Below, piece after piece: positions 8,408 through 16,886 of a stretch of DNA of 64,000 bases (position 1 is its first letter; every line of letters starts with the position of its first letter). The DNA is from Thermus filiformis (GTDB taxonomy: Bacteria; Deinococcota; Deinococci; Deinococcales; Thermaceae): positions 248,001-312,000 of the forward strand of contig NZ_JPSL02000040.1 in NCBI RefSeq assembly GCF_000771745.2, written 5' to 3'. The translations under genes and the position numbers were made by a program. The notes under the pieces are model-generated. The model was not told where the DNA came from. It worked only from the letters and a program-made list of their open reading frames with translations, and searched no databases.

Positions 8408-9495
8408 AGCGCCTCCACCTCCTTCCGGTACTTCTGGGCCAGCCCGGGGGCCTTCAGGACCAGGAGGTTCTCGTTGTTGCGCCGCCAGGCGCTTGTGCTG
8501 AAGTTGTAGCTCCCGGTGACCACCCAGGTCCCGTCTATCACCGCCACCTTGTGGTGCAGGGTGTAGGGGTTGGCGTCCTTGCGCACGTCTATCCCCGCCT
8601 TCAGGAGAAGCTCCTCGCCGCTCGTCCCCATGTTCCGGGTCTCCAGGACCGCCCGGACCCGCACCCCCCGGGCCTGGGCCTGGACCAGGGCCTTTAGGAC
8701 CTCCTGGTCGGTGAGGACGAAGGCCGCCACCAAGACCTCCTCCCGCGCCGCCCGGAGCCGGGCCAAAAGGGCCTCCCGGGCCGCCCGGCCCCCGGCGGGG
8801 CTGAAGTAGACCGTCCCCTCCACCCCTTCCAGGGCGAACCGGACGGGGAGGCCCAGCCCCTCCTTCTTCCCGCTCCACAGGGCCTCAAACTCCCGTTCGT
8901 ACCCCTCGGCCAGGGGAGGGGAGGGGAGGTAGAGGCTGTTCTCGTTGTTGCGGGCGAAGGCGTTCCAGGTGAGGTTGGTGCTCCCCGTCCAGACCGCCTG
9001 CCCGTCAAAGACCAGGAACTTGTGGTGCATGAAGGGCTCCCGCTCGTCGTAGCAGACCTCGAGGCCCGCCACCTCCTCGCACCCCTCGCGCACCTGGCGC
9101 ACCCGGGCCCGGACCTCCTCCCGCCCCACCCGGGGGGGCTCCCGGGTCTGGCCCAGCCGGGCCGCCACCAGGTAGCGGCGGACGTCCTCCCGGTAGTCGC
9201 TTTCCCCATAGAGGCGGACCCGCACCCCCCGGTCCTTGGCCTCCAGGAGGGCCTTGGCGAGGGAGAGGTCGCGGAACTCGTAGGCCGCCACCTCGAGGCG
9301 CTCCCGGGTGTTTTGGATGCGCTCCAGGAGGAAGGCCTTGGCCCTTTCTCCCTCCTGGGGCATGAAGAAGACCTGGACCTGGCCGGGCAGGGCCGGGGGC
9401 GGGGGGGCGGGGCGGAAGGTCTGGTAGAGCCAGACCAGGAGGAGGACCAGGAGGACCAGGTAGGAGGGAAGCCCCCCCAGGCGCCTAGTATCCAT
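8383..9495 (-). CDS. Phospholipase D family protein, membrane-anchored
   Basis: Two HKD catalytic motifs are present. The first is [18 protein letters not shown], followed by a conserved NNEN; the second is [18 protein letters not shown], with NNEN again. Together they make the two-lobed PLD active site. An N-terminal helix ([16 protein letters not shown], residues 9-24) should anchor or export it. The family includes phospholipases, cardiolipin-type synthases and Nuc-type nucleases, and the substrate cannot be told from sequence. At 370 aa with a small linker it looks like a single-chain hydrolase. It overlaps deoC upstream by 11 nt and maf downstream by about 25 nt. Confidence 0.85.
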   Translation of the reverse strand: MDTRRLGGLPSYLVLLVLLLVWLYQTFRPAPPPPALPGQVQVFFMPQEGERAKAFLLERIQNTRERLEVAAYEFRDLSLAKALLEAKDRGVRVRLYGESDYREDVRRYLVAARLGQTREPPRVGREEVRARVRQVREGCEEVAGLEVCYDEREPFMHHKFLVFDGQAVWTGSTNLTWNAFARNNENSLYLPSPPLAEGYEREFEALWSGKKEGLGLPVRFALEGVEGTVYFSPAGGRAAREALLARLRAAREEVLVAAFVLTDQEVLKALVQAQARGVRVRAVLETRNMGTSGEELLLKAGIDVRKDANPYTLHHKVAVIDGTWVVTGSYNFSTSAWRRNNENLLVLKAPGLAQKYRKEVEALWEAGTPL

Positions 9496-10144
9496 GGCCG
9501 GCCTCGCCCTGGACCAAGGCCACCCCGCTGGAGGTCCCGAGCCGAGTGGCCCCCGCCCGGATCATCTCCCAGGCGGTCTGGGGGTCCCGGATCCCGCCTG
9601 CGGCCTTCACCTGGGCCCGGCCCCGGGCTACTTCCGAAAGGAGGCGGACGTCCTCCAGGCTCGCCCCCCTGGGCCCGAAGCCGGTGGAGGTCTTCAGGAA
9701 GTCGGCCCCGCCCGCGATGGCCGCCTCCGCCAGAGGGACGAGCTCCTCCGGGGTGAAGTGGCCCGTCTCCAGGATGACCTTCAAGGTGGCCCGGGGCACC
9801 GCCTGGCGCACCGCCCGGACCTCCTCCTGGACGTAGGCGAAGCCGCCGGACTTGGCCTGGCCCAGGTGAACGACCATGTCCACCTCCTCCGCCCCCTGGG
9901 CGTGGGCCCAGGCGGCCTCCAGGGCCTTGACCTCCTTCGCCTGGTAGCCCAGGGGGAAGCCCACCACGGTGACGAGCCGCACCGGGCTTCCCGCCAACGC
10001 CTCCCGGGCCAAAGGCACGTAGGAGGGGGGGATGCATAGACCGAAGAAGCGGTGCTGGACGGCCTCCTGGGCCGCCTTTAGGATCTCACTGGGGGTGGCG
10101 GTGGGCTTGAGGAGGGTGTGGTCAATGAAGGAGGCGAGGTCCAT
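9485..10144 (-). CDS. deoC: Deoxyribose-phosphate aldolase
   Basis: DeoC cleaves 2-deoxyribose-5-phosphate to glyceraldehyde-3-phosphate and acetaldehyde in deoxynucleoside breakdown. The TIM-barrel sequence has the family start FIDHTLLKP, the Schiff-base region DFLKTSTGF, the proton-relay lysine in VKAAGGIRD, and the C-terminal GTSSG phosphate-binding loop. A longer open frame continues upstream, but the ATG at 10144 gives the expected 219-aa protein. GGGAGGGT lies very close to the start. It appears to be the first gene of the minus-strand operon leading into maf-mreCD-mrdA-minC. Confidence 0.92.
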   Translation of the reverse strand: MDLASFIDHTLLKPTATPSEILKAAQEAVQHRFFGLCIPPSYVPLAREALAGSPVRLVTVVGFPLGYQAKEVKALEAAWAHAQGAEEVDMVVHLGQAKSGGFAYVQEEVRAVRQAVPRATLKVILETGHFTPEELVPLAEAAIAGGADFLKTSTGFGPRGASLEDVRLLSEVARGRAQVKAAGGIRDPQTAWEMIRAGATRLGTSSGVALVQGEAGHGY

Positions 10145-10198
10145 ACCCTCCCATGATACGGACCCCGGCCGGGCTTCGCCACGCGGGGGGCTTTCCGG

Positions 10199-10204
10199 TA
10201 TATT
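10199..10204 (+). promoter_or_regulatory. Leaderless -10 element for the 10211 gene
   Basis: TATATT ends 6 nt before the ATG at 10211, with no ribosome site between. The 66-bp gap also has to hold the divergent deoC promoter. No convincing -35 is seen. Confidence 0.5.
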
Positions 10205-10210
10205 CCGGCC

Positions 10211-10672
10211 ATGCGGGACCTTTTGGAGCTCCTGGTGCGCCTGCGCTGGTTCCTCCTCCTGCCGGTCCTCTCCCTGATCCTGGGCTCCTTTTACTTCGCC
10301 CTGGTGGCCGCCTACGAGGTGTACAAGGGCCTTTGGGCGGGGAGCCTGGAGAAGGGGCTGGTGCTCATGGTGCAGGCGGTGGACGCGAGCCTCCTCTCCG
10401 CCGTCCTCCTCATCTTCGCCCTGGGGCTTTACGAGCTCTTCCTGGCCCCCCTCGAGGTCCCCCAGGACCACCCCTTCCGCCGGGTCCTGGTGGTGGAGAG
10501 CCTGGAGGACCTCAAGGGCAAGCTGGCGGCGGTCATCCTGATGCTTTTGGTGGTGCGCTTCTTTGAGCAGGCCCAGGCCCTGAAGGCGGAGCGCTTCCAG
10601 GACCTGGCCCTTCTGGCCCTGGGGGTCGCCCTCCTCGCCTTCGGGCTTTGGATTTCCAAGAAGTCGGGGTAG
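10211..10672 (+). CDS. YqhA (UPF0114) family membrane protein
   Basis: This 153-aa protein has about four membrane helices (residues 12-32, 58-78, 100-118 and 128-146). The GLYELFLAPLEVP and VVESLEDLKGKLAAVILMLLVVRFFEQ segments are characteristic of the UPF0114/YqhA family. The molecular function of this family is not established. The gene stands alone with its own leaderless-type promoter. Its TAG stop overlaps the TAGACT box that probably serves ychF. Confidence 0.8.
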   Translation: MRDLLELLVRLRWFLLLPVLSLILGSFYFALVAAYEVYKGLWAGSLEKGLVLMVQAVDASLLSAVLLIFALGLYELFLAPLEVPQDHPFRRVLVVESLEDLKGKLAAVILMLLVVRFFEQAQALKAERFQDLALLALGVALLAFGLWISKKSG

Positions 10673-10675
10673 ACT
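10648..10675 (+). promoter_or_regulatory. ychF promoter inside the end of the upstream gene
   Basis: TTGGAT (10648-10653) and TAGACT (10670-10675) are 16 bp apart. The ychF GTG lies 7 nt after the -10, so the mRNA is probably leaderless. Confidence 0.5.
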
Positions 10676-10682
10676 GAAGGAT

Positions 10683-11789
10683 GTGCTTGCGGTCGGCATC
10701 GTCGGTCTACCCAACGTAGGCAAGTCCACCCTCTTCAACGCCCTAACCCGGGGGAACGCCCTCGCCGCCAACTACCCCTTTGCCACCATAGACAAGAACG
10801 TGGGGGTGGTCCCCCTGAAGGACGAGCGGCTTTACGCCCTGCAGAAGGTCTTCGCCAAGGGGGAGCGGCTTCCCCCCGTGGTTCCCACCCACGTGGAGTT
10901 CGTGGACATCGCCGGCCTGGTCAAAGGGGCGCACAAGGGGGAGGGGCTCGGCAACCAGTTCTTGGCCCACATCCGGGAGGTCTCCGCCATCGCCCACGTG
11001 GTCCGGGCCTTCCGGGACCCGGGCGTGGTTCACGTGGCGGGCCGGGTGGACCCGGTGGAGGACATGGAGACGATCCACACCGAGCTGGCCCTGGCCGATC
11101 TGGCCACCTTGGAGAAGCGGCTGGAGCGCCTGAGGAAGGAGGCCCGGGCCGACCGGGAAAGGCTTCCCCTCCTGGAGGCCGCCGAGGGGCTGTACGCCCA
11201 CCTGCAGGCGGGCCACCCGGCCCGCACCTTCCCCCCCTCCGAAGAGGTGCGCCGCTTCCTCAAGGAGACCCCCCTCCTCACCGCCAAGCCCGTCATCTAC
11301 GTGGTGAACGTGGGGGAGGAGGACCTGCCGGACGGGAAGGGCAACCCCTGGGTGGAGGAGGTGGTCCGGCGGGCCCGCCTCGAGGGGGCGGAGTGGGTGG
11401 TGGTCTCCGCCCGCCTCGAGGCCGAGCTGGCCGAGCTTCCTGAGGAGGAGGCGGAGGAGCTTCTCAAAAGCTACGGCCTTGCCGAGTCCGGCCTGAGCCG
11501 CCTGGCCCGGGTGGCCTACCGGACTTTGGGCCTCCTCACCTTCTTCACCGCCGGGGAGAAGGAGGTGCGGGCCTGGACGGTAAGGCGGGGCACCAAGGCC
11601 CCCGAGGCCGCCGGGGAGATCCACTCGGACATGGAGCGGGGCTTCATCCGGGCCGAGGTCATCCCCTGGGACCGGCTGGTGGAGGCCGGGGGCTGGGCCA
11701 GGGCCAAGGAGCGGGGCTGGGTGCGCCTGGAGGGCAAGGAGTACGAGGTCCAGGACGGGGACGTGATCTACGTCCTCTTCAACGTTTGA
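10683..11789 (+). CDS. ychF: Ribosome-binding ATPase YchF
   Basis: YchF/Ola1 is an OBG-family P-loop protein that binds ribosomes and prefers ATP to GTP. The G1 loop GLPNVGKST is at residues 8-16, G3 is DIAGL, and [10 protein letters not shown] stands near the G5 position. A coiled insertion (residues 130-170) and a C-terminal TGS domain ([22 protein letters not shown]...[10 protein letters not shown]) complete the family layout in 368 aa. The GTG at 10683 is in frame with the family start; the ATG at 10681 is out of frame. The stop codon lies inside the -35 element of the downstream tRNA promoter. Confidence 0.95.
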   Translation: MLAVGIVGLPNVGKSTLFNALTRGNALAANYPFATIDKNVGVVPLKDERLYALQKVFAKGERLPPVVPTHVEFVDIAGLVKGAHKGEGLGNQFLAHIREVSAIAHVVRAFRDPGVVHVAGRVDPVEDMETIHTELALADLATLEKRLERLRKEARADRERLPLLEAAEGLYAHLQAGHPARTFPPSEEVRRFLKETPLLTAKPVIYVVNVGEEDLPDGKGNPWVEEVVRRARLEGAEWVVVSARLEAELAELPEEEAEELLKSYGLAESGLSRLARVAYRTLGLLTFFTAGEKEVRAWTVRRGTKAPEAAGEIHSDMERGFIRAEVIPWDRLVEAGGWARAKERGWVRLEGKEYEVQDGDVIYVLFNV

Positions 11790-11815
11790 CAAACCCCGAA
11801 GGCTCCGCCTAGAAT
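11786..11815 (+). promoter_or_regulatory. tRNA-Gln promoter
   Basis: A perfect TTGACA (11786-11791) and TAGAAT (11810-11815) are 18 bp apart, about 11 nt before the tRNA 5' end. The -35 contains the ychF stop codon. It is the closest match to consensus that I saw in the window, as expected for a stable RNA. Confidence 0.75.
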
Positions 11816-11826
11816 GCCCTTGGCGC

Positions 11827-11900
11827 TGGGGCGTCGTCTAACGGAAGGACAGCGGACTTTGGATCCGCCGGTCGTGGTTCGAGTCCACGCGCCCCAGCCA
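11827..11900 (+). tRNA. tRNA-Gln (anticodon TTG)
   Basis: The 74-nt sequence folds as a cloverleaf. The acceptor arm TGGGGCG pairs with CGCCCCA, followed by discriminator G and an encoded CCA. The anticodon stem GCGGA/TCCGC encloses CTTTGGA, with anticodon TTG in the middle. The T arm has GTGG/CCAC around TTCGAGT. The anticodon reads CAA and, by wobble, CAG glutamine codons. It is a single-gene transcription unit. Confidence 0.95.
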
Positions 11901-11914
11901 TTTTCTCTTTCCGT

Positions 11915-11936
11915 TTTTACACCCCTTGTGTAAAAT
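11915..11936 (+). promoter_or_regulatory. Palindromic operator candidate overlapping a -10 element
   Basis: TTTTACAC (11915-11922) and GTGTAAAA (11928-11935) form a perfect 8-bp inverted repeat with a 5-nt spacer. The right arm overlaps TAAAAT (11931-11936), which ends 6 nt before the GTG of the next gene. The AT-rich dyad in a GC-rich genome looks like a dimeric repressor site; no run of T follows it, so a terminator is less likely. Confidence 0.5.
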
Positions 11937-11942
11937 GCCCTT

Positions 11943-12296
11943 GTGGCGGAGCCTTACCCCGGGGTCCTCCTCCTGAGCCGCAACCAGGCGGTGAGGGCCT
12001 ATCTTGAGATGGTCCTCGAGGGCCTGGGCCTGCCCCTGATGTACTTTGACTCCGCCCGGGAAGGGCTTTTCTGGCTGCGCGACCACACTCCGCGGCTCAT
12101 CCTTCTGGACCAGGACCTGGACGTGGACCCCTTCTCTGTGGCCGCCCGGATCACGCACGTGCGGCGGCTGAAGGAGGTGCCTTTGGCCCTCCTGATCTCC
12201 CCCGACGAGAAGCTCAGGACCACGGCGGAGGTGGTCCGGGTGCGGGTGGTGGAGAAGCCCCTGACCCGGGAGAAGCTCCTCCCTCTTGTACACTAG
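11943..12296 (+). CDS. Stand-alone receiver-like protein, probably degenerate
   Basis: The 117-aa product has the length and (beta/alpha)5 rhythm of a CheY-like receiver. The likely phospho-acceptor is in LILLDQDLD (Asp near 56), and the conserved Lys-Pro of the fifth strand is present as VVEKPLT. However, the first strand reads VLLLSRNQAVR, without the acidic pair that binds magnesium, so normal phosphorylation is doubtful. No output domain follows. It begins with GTG at 11943 and probably lacks a leader. A palindrome overlaps its promoter. The nearest histidine kinase (15161) is several genes away and a partnership is only a guess. Confidence 0.65.
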   Translation: MAEPYPGVLLLSRNQAVRAYLEMVLEGLGLPLMYFDSAREGLFWLRDHTPRLILLDQDLDVDPFSVAARITHVRRLKEVPLALLISPDEKLRTTAEVVRVRVVEKPLTREKLLPLVH

Positions 12297-12304
12297 TCTT
12301 CGGC

Positions 12305-14455
12305 ATGCGCGTCCTGCGCTTCCTCCTCTTCGGCCTCGTGGGGGCCTTTTTGGGGGCGGGGCTCGCCCTGGCCTACCTGGCCTACGCCTTCACCCGCAAC
12401 CTCCCCGACCTCTCGGCCTTTGAGCGCCTCAGGCTCACCTCCACCTCCGCCCTTTACGCCAGGGACGGCTCCCTCCTGGCCCTTTTGGCCAGCGTGGAGG
12501 AGGGGCGGGCCATCCACCGGAGCCTGGTCCGCCTCTCTGAGGTTTCGCCGGCGGCGGTGGCGGCCATCGTGGCCTCGGAGGACCGGCGCTTCTTCCAGCA
12601 CTACGGCCTGGACCCGGTGCGGCTTCTGGGGGCGCTATTCGCCGTTTTGAAGGGCGACCTGCAGGGGGGGAGCACCATCACCACCCAGGTCATCAAGAAC
12701 ACCCTGCTCAAGGAGCTGGCCCAGGAGCGCACCCTGGAGCGGAAGTTCAAGGAGTGGGCGCTGGCTTTGGAGCTGGAGCGGCGTTACACCAAGGAGGAGA
12801 TCCTGGAGATGTACTTAAACGTCGTCCCCTGGGGGGGGAACGCGGTGGGGATCCAGGGGGCGGCGGAGGCCTACTTCGGTAAGAAGCCGAGCGAGCTCTC
12901 CCTGGCCGAGGGGGCCTACCTGGCCGCCCTCATCCCCGCCCCCAACGCCCGTTACTTTGACCTGGAGGGGACGCGCAGGCGGATGGGGAGGCTTCTGGAC
13001 CAGATGGTCCAGGAGGGCTGGATCAGCCCCCGGCTAAGGGACGAGGCCTGGCGGACGCCCCTGGTGCCCCGGGGGTGGGAGGCCCGCTACGACGAGGAGG
13101 GAAACCTCCTTTCCGCCCAGCTCAAGGACCCCTCGGCCCGCATCCTCCCCGAGGTCCAGGTGAACCAGGCCCCCCATGTGGTCTACGAGGTGCGAAGCTG
13201 GCTCGAGGCCCGCTTCGGCCGCGAGAAGGTCTACGGGGAGGGGGGGCTCCGGGTCTACACCACCTTGGACCCCGCCATGCAGGCCGCGGCGGAGCGAGCG
13301 GCCCGCTCCGCCCGGCTGCCCGAGGGGGCGGAGCTGGCCCTGGTGGGCCTGGACCCCGAGACGGGGGCGGTTTTGGCCCTGGTGGGCGGGGTGAGGAAGG
13401 AGAAGGACGAGTACAACCGGGCCTTCCGGGCCCTCAGAAACCCCGGCTCGGCGGTCAAGCCCTTCGTCTACGCCACCGCCTTTGAGAACGGCTTCACCCA
13501 GGCTAGCCTGGTTCCCGACCGGCCCCTGGAGTTCCCGGACCCCAGCCAAAAGGGGGGGGTCTGGCGGCCCAAGAACTTCTCGGGGACCTTCCTGGACCGA
13601 GAAATCACCATCCGCTACGCCCTGGACCTCTCCTTGAACCTGCCCGCCGTCTACACCGCGAACGCCATAGGGGTGGAGAAGGTGGCCCAGAAGCTTTCCC
13701 AGGCGGGGTTCGCGGTCAAGTACCCCACCCTGGCCATCGCCATCGGGGGGGCTTCCATCACCCCGGCGGAGCTCGCGGGGGCCTACGCCGCCTTCATCAA
13801 CGGGGGGTACAAGGTCCGGCCCTACCTGGTGGAGCGGGTGGAGGACGCCCGGGGGCAGGTCCTGTACCAGGCCCGGCCCGAGCGGGTCCGGCTCTTTGAC
13901 CCCCTGGTGGCCTACCAGGGCTGGGACCTCCTGAAGGGGTACGTCTACGACCTAGGGGAGAAGGGCCTGGCCAAGGGGGCCCGCGTCCCGGGCCGGGTGG
14001 TGGGGGGGAAGACGGGGACGACCAACGAGGCCCGGGACCTCTGGTTCGCCGGGGTGACCCGGGGGCTTTCCGCCGTGGTTTGGGTGGGCCGGGACGACAA
14101 CCGGCCCCTCAGGATGGGGGGAAGGGAGCCCTCCAGCTCCGTGGTCAACCCGCCCATCTGGCGGGCCTTCGTGGAGGAGGCCCTCCGGGGGAGGCCGGGC
14201 GGGGACTTTTCCCCTCCCGGGGGGCTGGTGGCCGTGCGGGTGGACCTCTTGAGCGGGGCCCCTTCCCCGTCCGGGGTCCCGGTCTACGTGCCGAGGGGCA
14301 AGGAGCCTGAGGCCCCGCTTCCTGCCCCCGCCGAGACGGTCACCCTGGCCCTGGACCGGCGGACGAACTGCCTGGCCGGACCCGACACCCCGCCGGAGGA
14401 GGTGGTCTGGCTCGAGGTGCCCAAGGAGGAGGAGGGGAAGTACCGATGCCCGTGA
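12305..14455 (+). CDS. Penicillin-binding protein 1A, bifunctional glycosyltransferase/transpeptidase
   Basis: This class A PBP polymerises and cross-links peptidoglycan. After an N-terminal membrane helix (residues 5-28) comes a GT51 domain with the catalytic Glu in EDRRFFQHYG (about 92) and GGSTITTQ. The penicillin-binding domain has SAVK (Ser near 382), SLN and KTGTTNEARDLWF (Lys near 569). The 716-aa length is normal for PBP1A/PonA. The start is ATG at 12305, 8 nt after the preceding stop. The last codons overlap the start of the TrmJ-like methyltransferase by 10 nt. Confidence 0.93.
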   Translation: MRVLRFLLFGLVGAFLGAGLALAYLAYAFTRNLPDLSAFERLRLTSTSALYARDGSLLALLASVEEGRAIHRSLVRLSEVSPAAVAAIVASEDRRFFQHYGLDPVRLLGALFAVLKGDLQGGSTITTQVIKNTLLKELAQERTLERKFKEWALALELERRYTKEEILEMYLNVVPWGGNAVGIQGAAEAYFGKKPSELSLAEGAYLAALIPAPNARYFDLEGTRRRMGRLLDQMVQEGWISPRLRDEAWRTPLVPRGWEARYDEEGNLLSAQLKDPSARILPEVQVNQAPHVVYEVRSWLEARFGREKVYGEGGLRVYTTLDPAMQAAAERAARSARLPEGAELALVGLDPETGAVLALVGGVRKEKDEYNRAFRALRNPGSAVKPFVYATAFENGFTQASLVPDRPLEFPDPSQKGGVWRPKNFSGTFLDREITIRYALDLSLNLPAVYTANAIGVEKVAQKLSQAGFAVKYPTLAIAIGGASITPAELAGAYAAFINGGYKVRPYLVERVEDARGQVLYQARPERVRLFDPLVAYQGWDLLKGYVYDLGEKGLAKGARVPGRVVGGKTGTTNEARDLWFAGVTRGLSAVVWVGRDDNRPLRMGGREPSSSVVNPPIWRAFVEEALRGRPGGDFSPPGGLVAVRVDLLSGAPSPSGVPVYVPRGKEPEAPLPAPAETVTLALDRRTNCLAGPDTPPEEVVWLEVPKEEEGKYRCP

Positions 14456-15171
14456 AGGTGGTCCTGGTGGAGCCCGAGGAGCCCATGAACGTGGGGGCGG
14501 TGGCCCGGGCCATGAAGAACTTCGGCTTGAAGGACCTGGCCCTGGTGAACCCGGGGCCCCGGGTGGGCCCCCCCTTCCCCCCCGAGGCCTTCTGGCTGGC
14601 CGTTCACGCGGAGGACGTCCTGGAGGGCGCCGTGGTCTACCCCGGCCTGAAGGAGGCGGTGGCGGAGGCGGAGCTGGTGGTGGCCACCACGGGCCGCCCC
14701 CGGGAGCTCTACCCCGCCCCCCTCAGGACCCCCAAGGAGGTGGCCCAGGAGGTGCAAAAGGCCGAGGAGGTGGCCCTGGTCTTCGGCCGGGAGCGGATCG
14801 GCCTCACCAACGAGGAGCTGGACCTGGCCCACCTCATCGGCTACATCCCCACCGCCCCCGAGCAGCCCTCCTTGAACCTGGCCCAGGCGGTGGTGGTCTT
14901 CGCCTACGAGCTCTTCCAGGCCTCCCAGGCCCCAAAGGACCTCCCGCCAAAGGAGGAGCTTGCGAGCGCGCGGGCGCTCGAGGACTTCTTCCAGGACCTG
15001 GGCCACTACCTCCTGGAGATCGGCTTCACCGACCAAAACCGCTTCCCCTACGCCATGCGCCGCCTCCGGCGCATCTTCCACAAGGCCCGCCTCTCCCCGG
15101 GGGAGGTCCAGATGCTCCGGGGGCTTCTCCACCAAAGCCGCTACGCCATGGGGAGGAAGGATGGGGGCTGA
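14446..15171 (+). CDS. trmJ: TrmJ-like 2'-O-ribose RNA methyltransferase
   Basis: This is a SpoU/TrmH-class (SPOUT) methyltransferase. Motif 1 is EPEEPMNVGAVARAMKNFG, motif 2 VALVFGRERIGLTNEEL and motif 3 QPSLNLAQAVVVFAYEL; motifs 2 and 3 form the trefoil knot that binds SAM. TrmJ enzymes modify position 32 of the tRNA anticodon loop. The C-terminal 80 residues (RALEDFFQDLGHYLLEIGF...RLRRIFHKARLSPGEVQMLRGLLHQ) are the TrmJ extension, which supports this choice over plain TrmH. ATG at 14446 overlaps the PBP1A stop. The gene ends inside the start of the histidine kinase. Confidence 0.8.
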   Translation: MPVKVVLVEPEEPMNVGAVARAMKNFGLKDLALVNPGPRVGPPFPPEAFWLAVHAEDVLEGAVVYPGLKEAVAEAELVVATTGRPRELYPAPLRTPKEVAQEVQKAEEVALVFGRERIGLTNEELDLAHLIGYIPTAPEQPSLNLAQAVVVFAYELFQASQAPKDLPPKEELASARALEDFFQDLGHYLLEIGFTDQNRFPYAMRRLRRIFHKARLSPGEVQMLRGLLHQSRYAMGRKDGG

Positions 15172-16708
15172 AGGGCTTTACCGCTTGGTGCGGCTCGCGC
15201 AGAGGTTCTTGCCGCCGGCCATTTTGGTGGTGGTCGTCCTCTTTGAGCTCACCCTCCTCCCTTACCGCCACCAGGACTTCACCTTCTGGCTCCGCCTGGG
15301 CTTCTACGGCCTGGTGGGGCCCCTGGTGACCTTCGCCGTCTTGGAGTGGATCGCCCAGGAGGTCCTGGAGAAGGCCCGGGCGGAGAAGGCGCTCCAGGAG
15401 GCCAACCGGAGGCTCTTGGCCGTGGGCCGGGTCTTCCAGGAGGCCCTGCAGGCAGAGACCCTGGAGGAGGCGGTGGAGCGCATCGCCCGCGCGCTTTCCC
15501 AGGCCTTGGGCCATCCGGTGGCGGTGGAGGTCCAGGGGGTGCGGGGCGGGGGGTGCGAGGGGTGCCGGAGGGTGGACCTGCCCGGCCTCGAGGGCTTTCT
15601 GGAGGCCCCACCCACCGAGGAGGCGGGCTTTCTGGAGGTCCTGGCCCACGAGGTGGCGAGCGCCCTCCAGACCGTGGTGGCCCGGACGCGGGACCTTCTC
15701 GCCCTTTACGAGGTGGACCAGGCCCTGAAAGCCGAGGCCAACCTGGAAAAGCTCCTGGAGGGGCTTCTGGACCGCATCCTCCGCTGGGCGGGGGAAGGGG
15801 CCAAAGGCGGGGTCTTCCTCCTGGACGAGGAGGGGTTCCTAAAGCCCTGGGCGGTGCGGGGGCTGGACCTGCCGGACCACGCCTTTTTGCCCGAGGGGGT
15901 CTGGAAGGCGGCTTTGGAGGGGCCGGTCTTCCTGGCCCCCCACCGCCTCGCCCTCCCCCTGAAGGCCCGGGAGACGGTGGGGGTTTTGGTCCTGGAGGGG
16001 GAGGGGCTTGCCGGCCGGATTCCTTTTCTCTCCTTCCTAGCCTCCCAGATGGCCCTGGCGGTGCGGAACGCCCAGGCCTACCTCAGGGCGGAGGAGCTCG
16101 CCATCAACGAGGAGCGCAACCGCATCGCCCGGGAGATCCACGACGGCATCGCCCAGAGCCTGGCCTTCATGGCGCTGAAGCTGGACCTGGCGGAAAGGCT
16201 TCTGGATAGGGACCGCCCCTCCGCCCTGAAGGCCCTGGCCGAGGTCAAGGAGACCCTCCGCAGCCAGATCCGGGAGGTGCGCCGGAGCATCTTCGCCCTG
16301 AGGCCGATTGACCTCGAGCGCTACGGCTTTTTGGAGTCGGTGCGCCGCTACGCCCAGGCCTTCGCCGAGCAGGCGGGCTTTAGGGTCCACCTGGCCCTGC
16401 CCGAGGCGGTCAACCTCTCGCAGGCGAGCGAGCTCGTCCTCTTCCGGGTCCTCCAGGAGGCCCTGACCAACGCGGCCAAGCACGCCCGGCCCAGCCGGGT
16501 GGAGGTGGTCCTGGAGCCTTTGGGGGAGCGGGGGGCGAGGCTTTTGGTGCGGGACAACGGGCGGGGCTTCCAGAACCCCGAGGCGGGGGCGCTCGGGGGG
16601 TTCGGCCTCACCCAGATGCGCGAAAGGGTGGAGGCCCGGGGGGGGCGGTTCTGGGTCAAAAGCGAGCCCGGCCGGGGGACGGAGGTGGGGGCGGAGGTGC
16701 CGTATTGA
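15161..16708 (+). CDS. NarL-type sensor histidine kinase with GAF-like region
   Basis: This 515-aa kinase has two membrane helices at the N-terminus (about residues 17-35 and 45-62) with almost no periplasmic loop. A helical linker and a GAF-like sensing region (about 185-300) follow. HisKA_3 has the phospho-accepting His in REIHDGIAQSLA (near 327). The ATPase has an N box (ALTNAAKHA), DNGRGF and a GFGLTQMRERVEARGG lid. A CEGCRR pair near residue 130 could bind a metal or cluster. ATG at 15161 has GGAGGAAGG just upstream. No response regulator is adjacent, so it appears to be an orphan. An 8-nt repeat array begins right after the stop. Confidence 0.85.
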   Translation: MGAEGLYRLVRLAQRFLPPAILVVVVLFELTLLPYRHQDFTFWLRLGFYGLVGPLVTFAVLEWIAQEVLEKARAEKALQEANRRLLAVGRVFQEALQAETLEEAVERIARALSQALGHPVAVEVQGVRGGGCEGCRRVDLPGLEGFLEAPPTEEAGFLEVLAHEVASALQTVVARTRDLLALYEVDQALKAEANLEKLLEGLLDRILRWAGEGAKGGVFLLDEEGFLKPWAVRGLDLPDHAFLPEGVWKAALEGPVFLAPHRLALPLKARETVGVLVLEGEGLAGRIPFLSFLASQMALAVRNAQAYLRAEELAINEERNRIAREIHDGIAQSLAFMALKLDLAERLLDRDRPSALKALAEVKETLRSQIREVRRSIFALRPIDLERYGFLESVRRYAQAFAEQAGFRVHLALPEAVNLSQASELVLFRVLQEALTNAAKHARPSRVEVVLEPLGERGARLLVRDNGRGFQNPEAGALGGFGLTQMRERVEARGGRFWVKSEPGRGTEVGAEVPY

Positions 16709-16710
16709 GG

Positions 16711-16852
16711 GAAGCGATGAAGCGGTGAAGTGGTGAAGCGGTGAAGCGGGGAAGCGGAACGCTGAACGTCAAACGCCAAACGCCGAACGCGGATTGAAGC
16801 GGTGAGGCGGTGAAGTGGTGAAGCGATGAAGTGATGAAGCGGGGAAGCGGTG
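16711..16852. repeat. 8-nt repeat array (AAGCGGTG) with a 7-nt array in the middle
   Basis: The 178-bp gap between the kinase and the phosphatase is mostly simple repeats. Units of AAGCGGTG, with variants AAGCGATG and AAGTGGTG, fill 16711-16757 and 16795-16850. Between them (16758-16792) is a different 7-nt array: AACGCTG, AACGTCA, AACGCCA, AACGCCG, AACGCGG. Both 8-nt arrays have the same orientation. The same 8-nt family occurs at 54007-54135. Confidence 0.85.
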
Positions 16853-16873
16853 GGGTGGGGACCGAAGGCCGGT

Positions 16874-16879
16874 TAGGAT
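16874..16879 (+). promoter_or_regulatory. Leaderless -10 element for the tyrosine phosphatase
   Basis: TAGGAT ends 7 nt before the ATG at 16887. This makes 16887 the more likely start than the ATG at 16878, which lies inside the box. Confidence 0.45.
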
Positions 16880-16886
16880 GGAGGGG

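Noticed and set aside
11915-11935. The palindrome as a tRNA terminator
   Set aside because: The stem is AT-rich and weak and is followed by TGCCC rather than T residues. Its overlap with a -10 box fits an operator better.
16711-16852. Octamer arrays as CRISPR or a plasmid-type iteron origin
   Set aside because: Units are contiguous and degenerate with no spacers, and there is no rep gene. They look like simple-sequence repeats.
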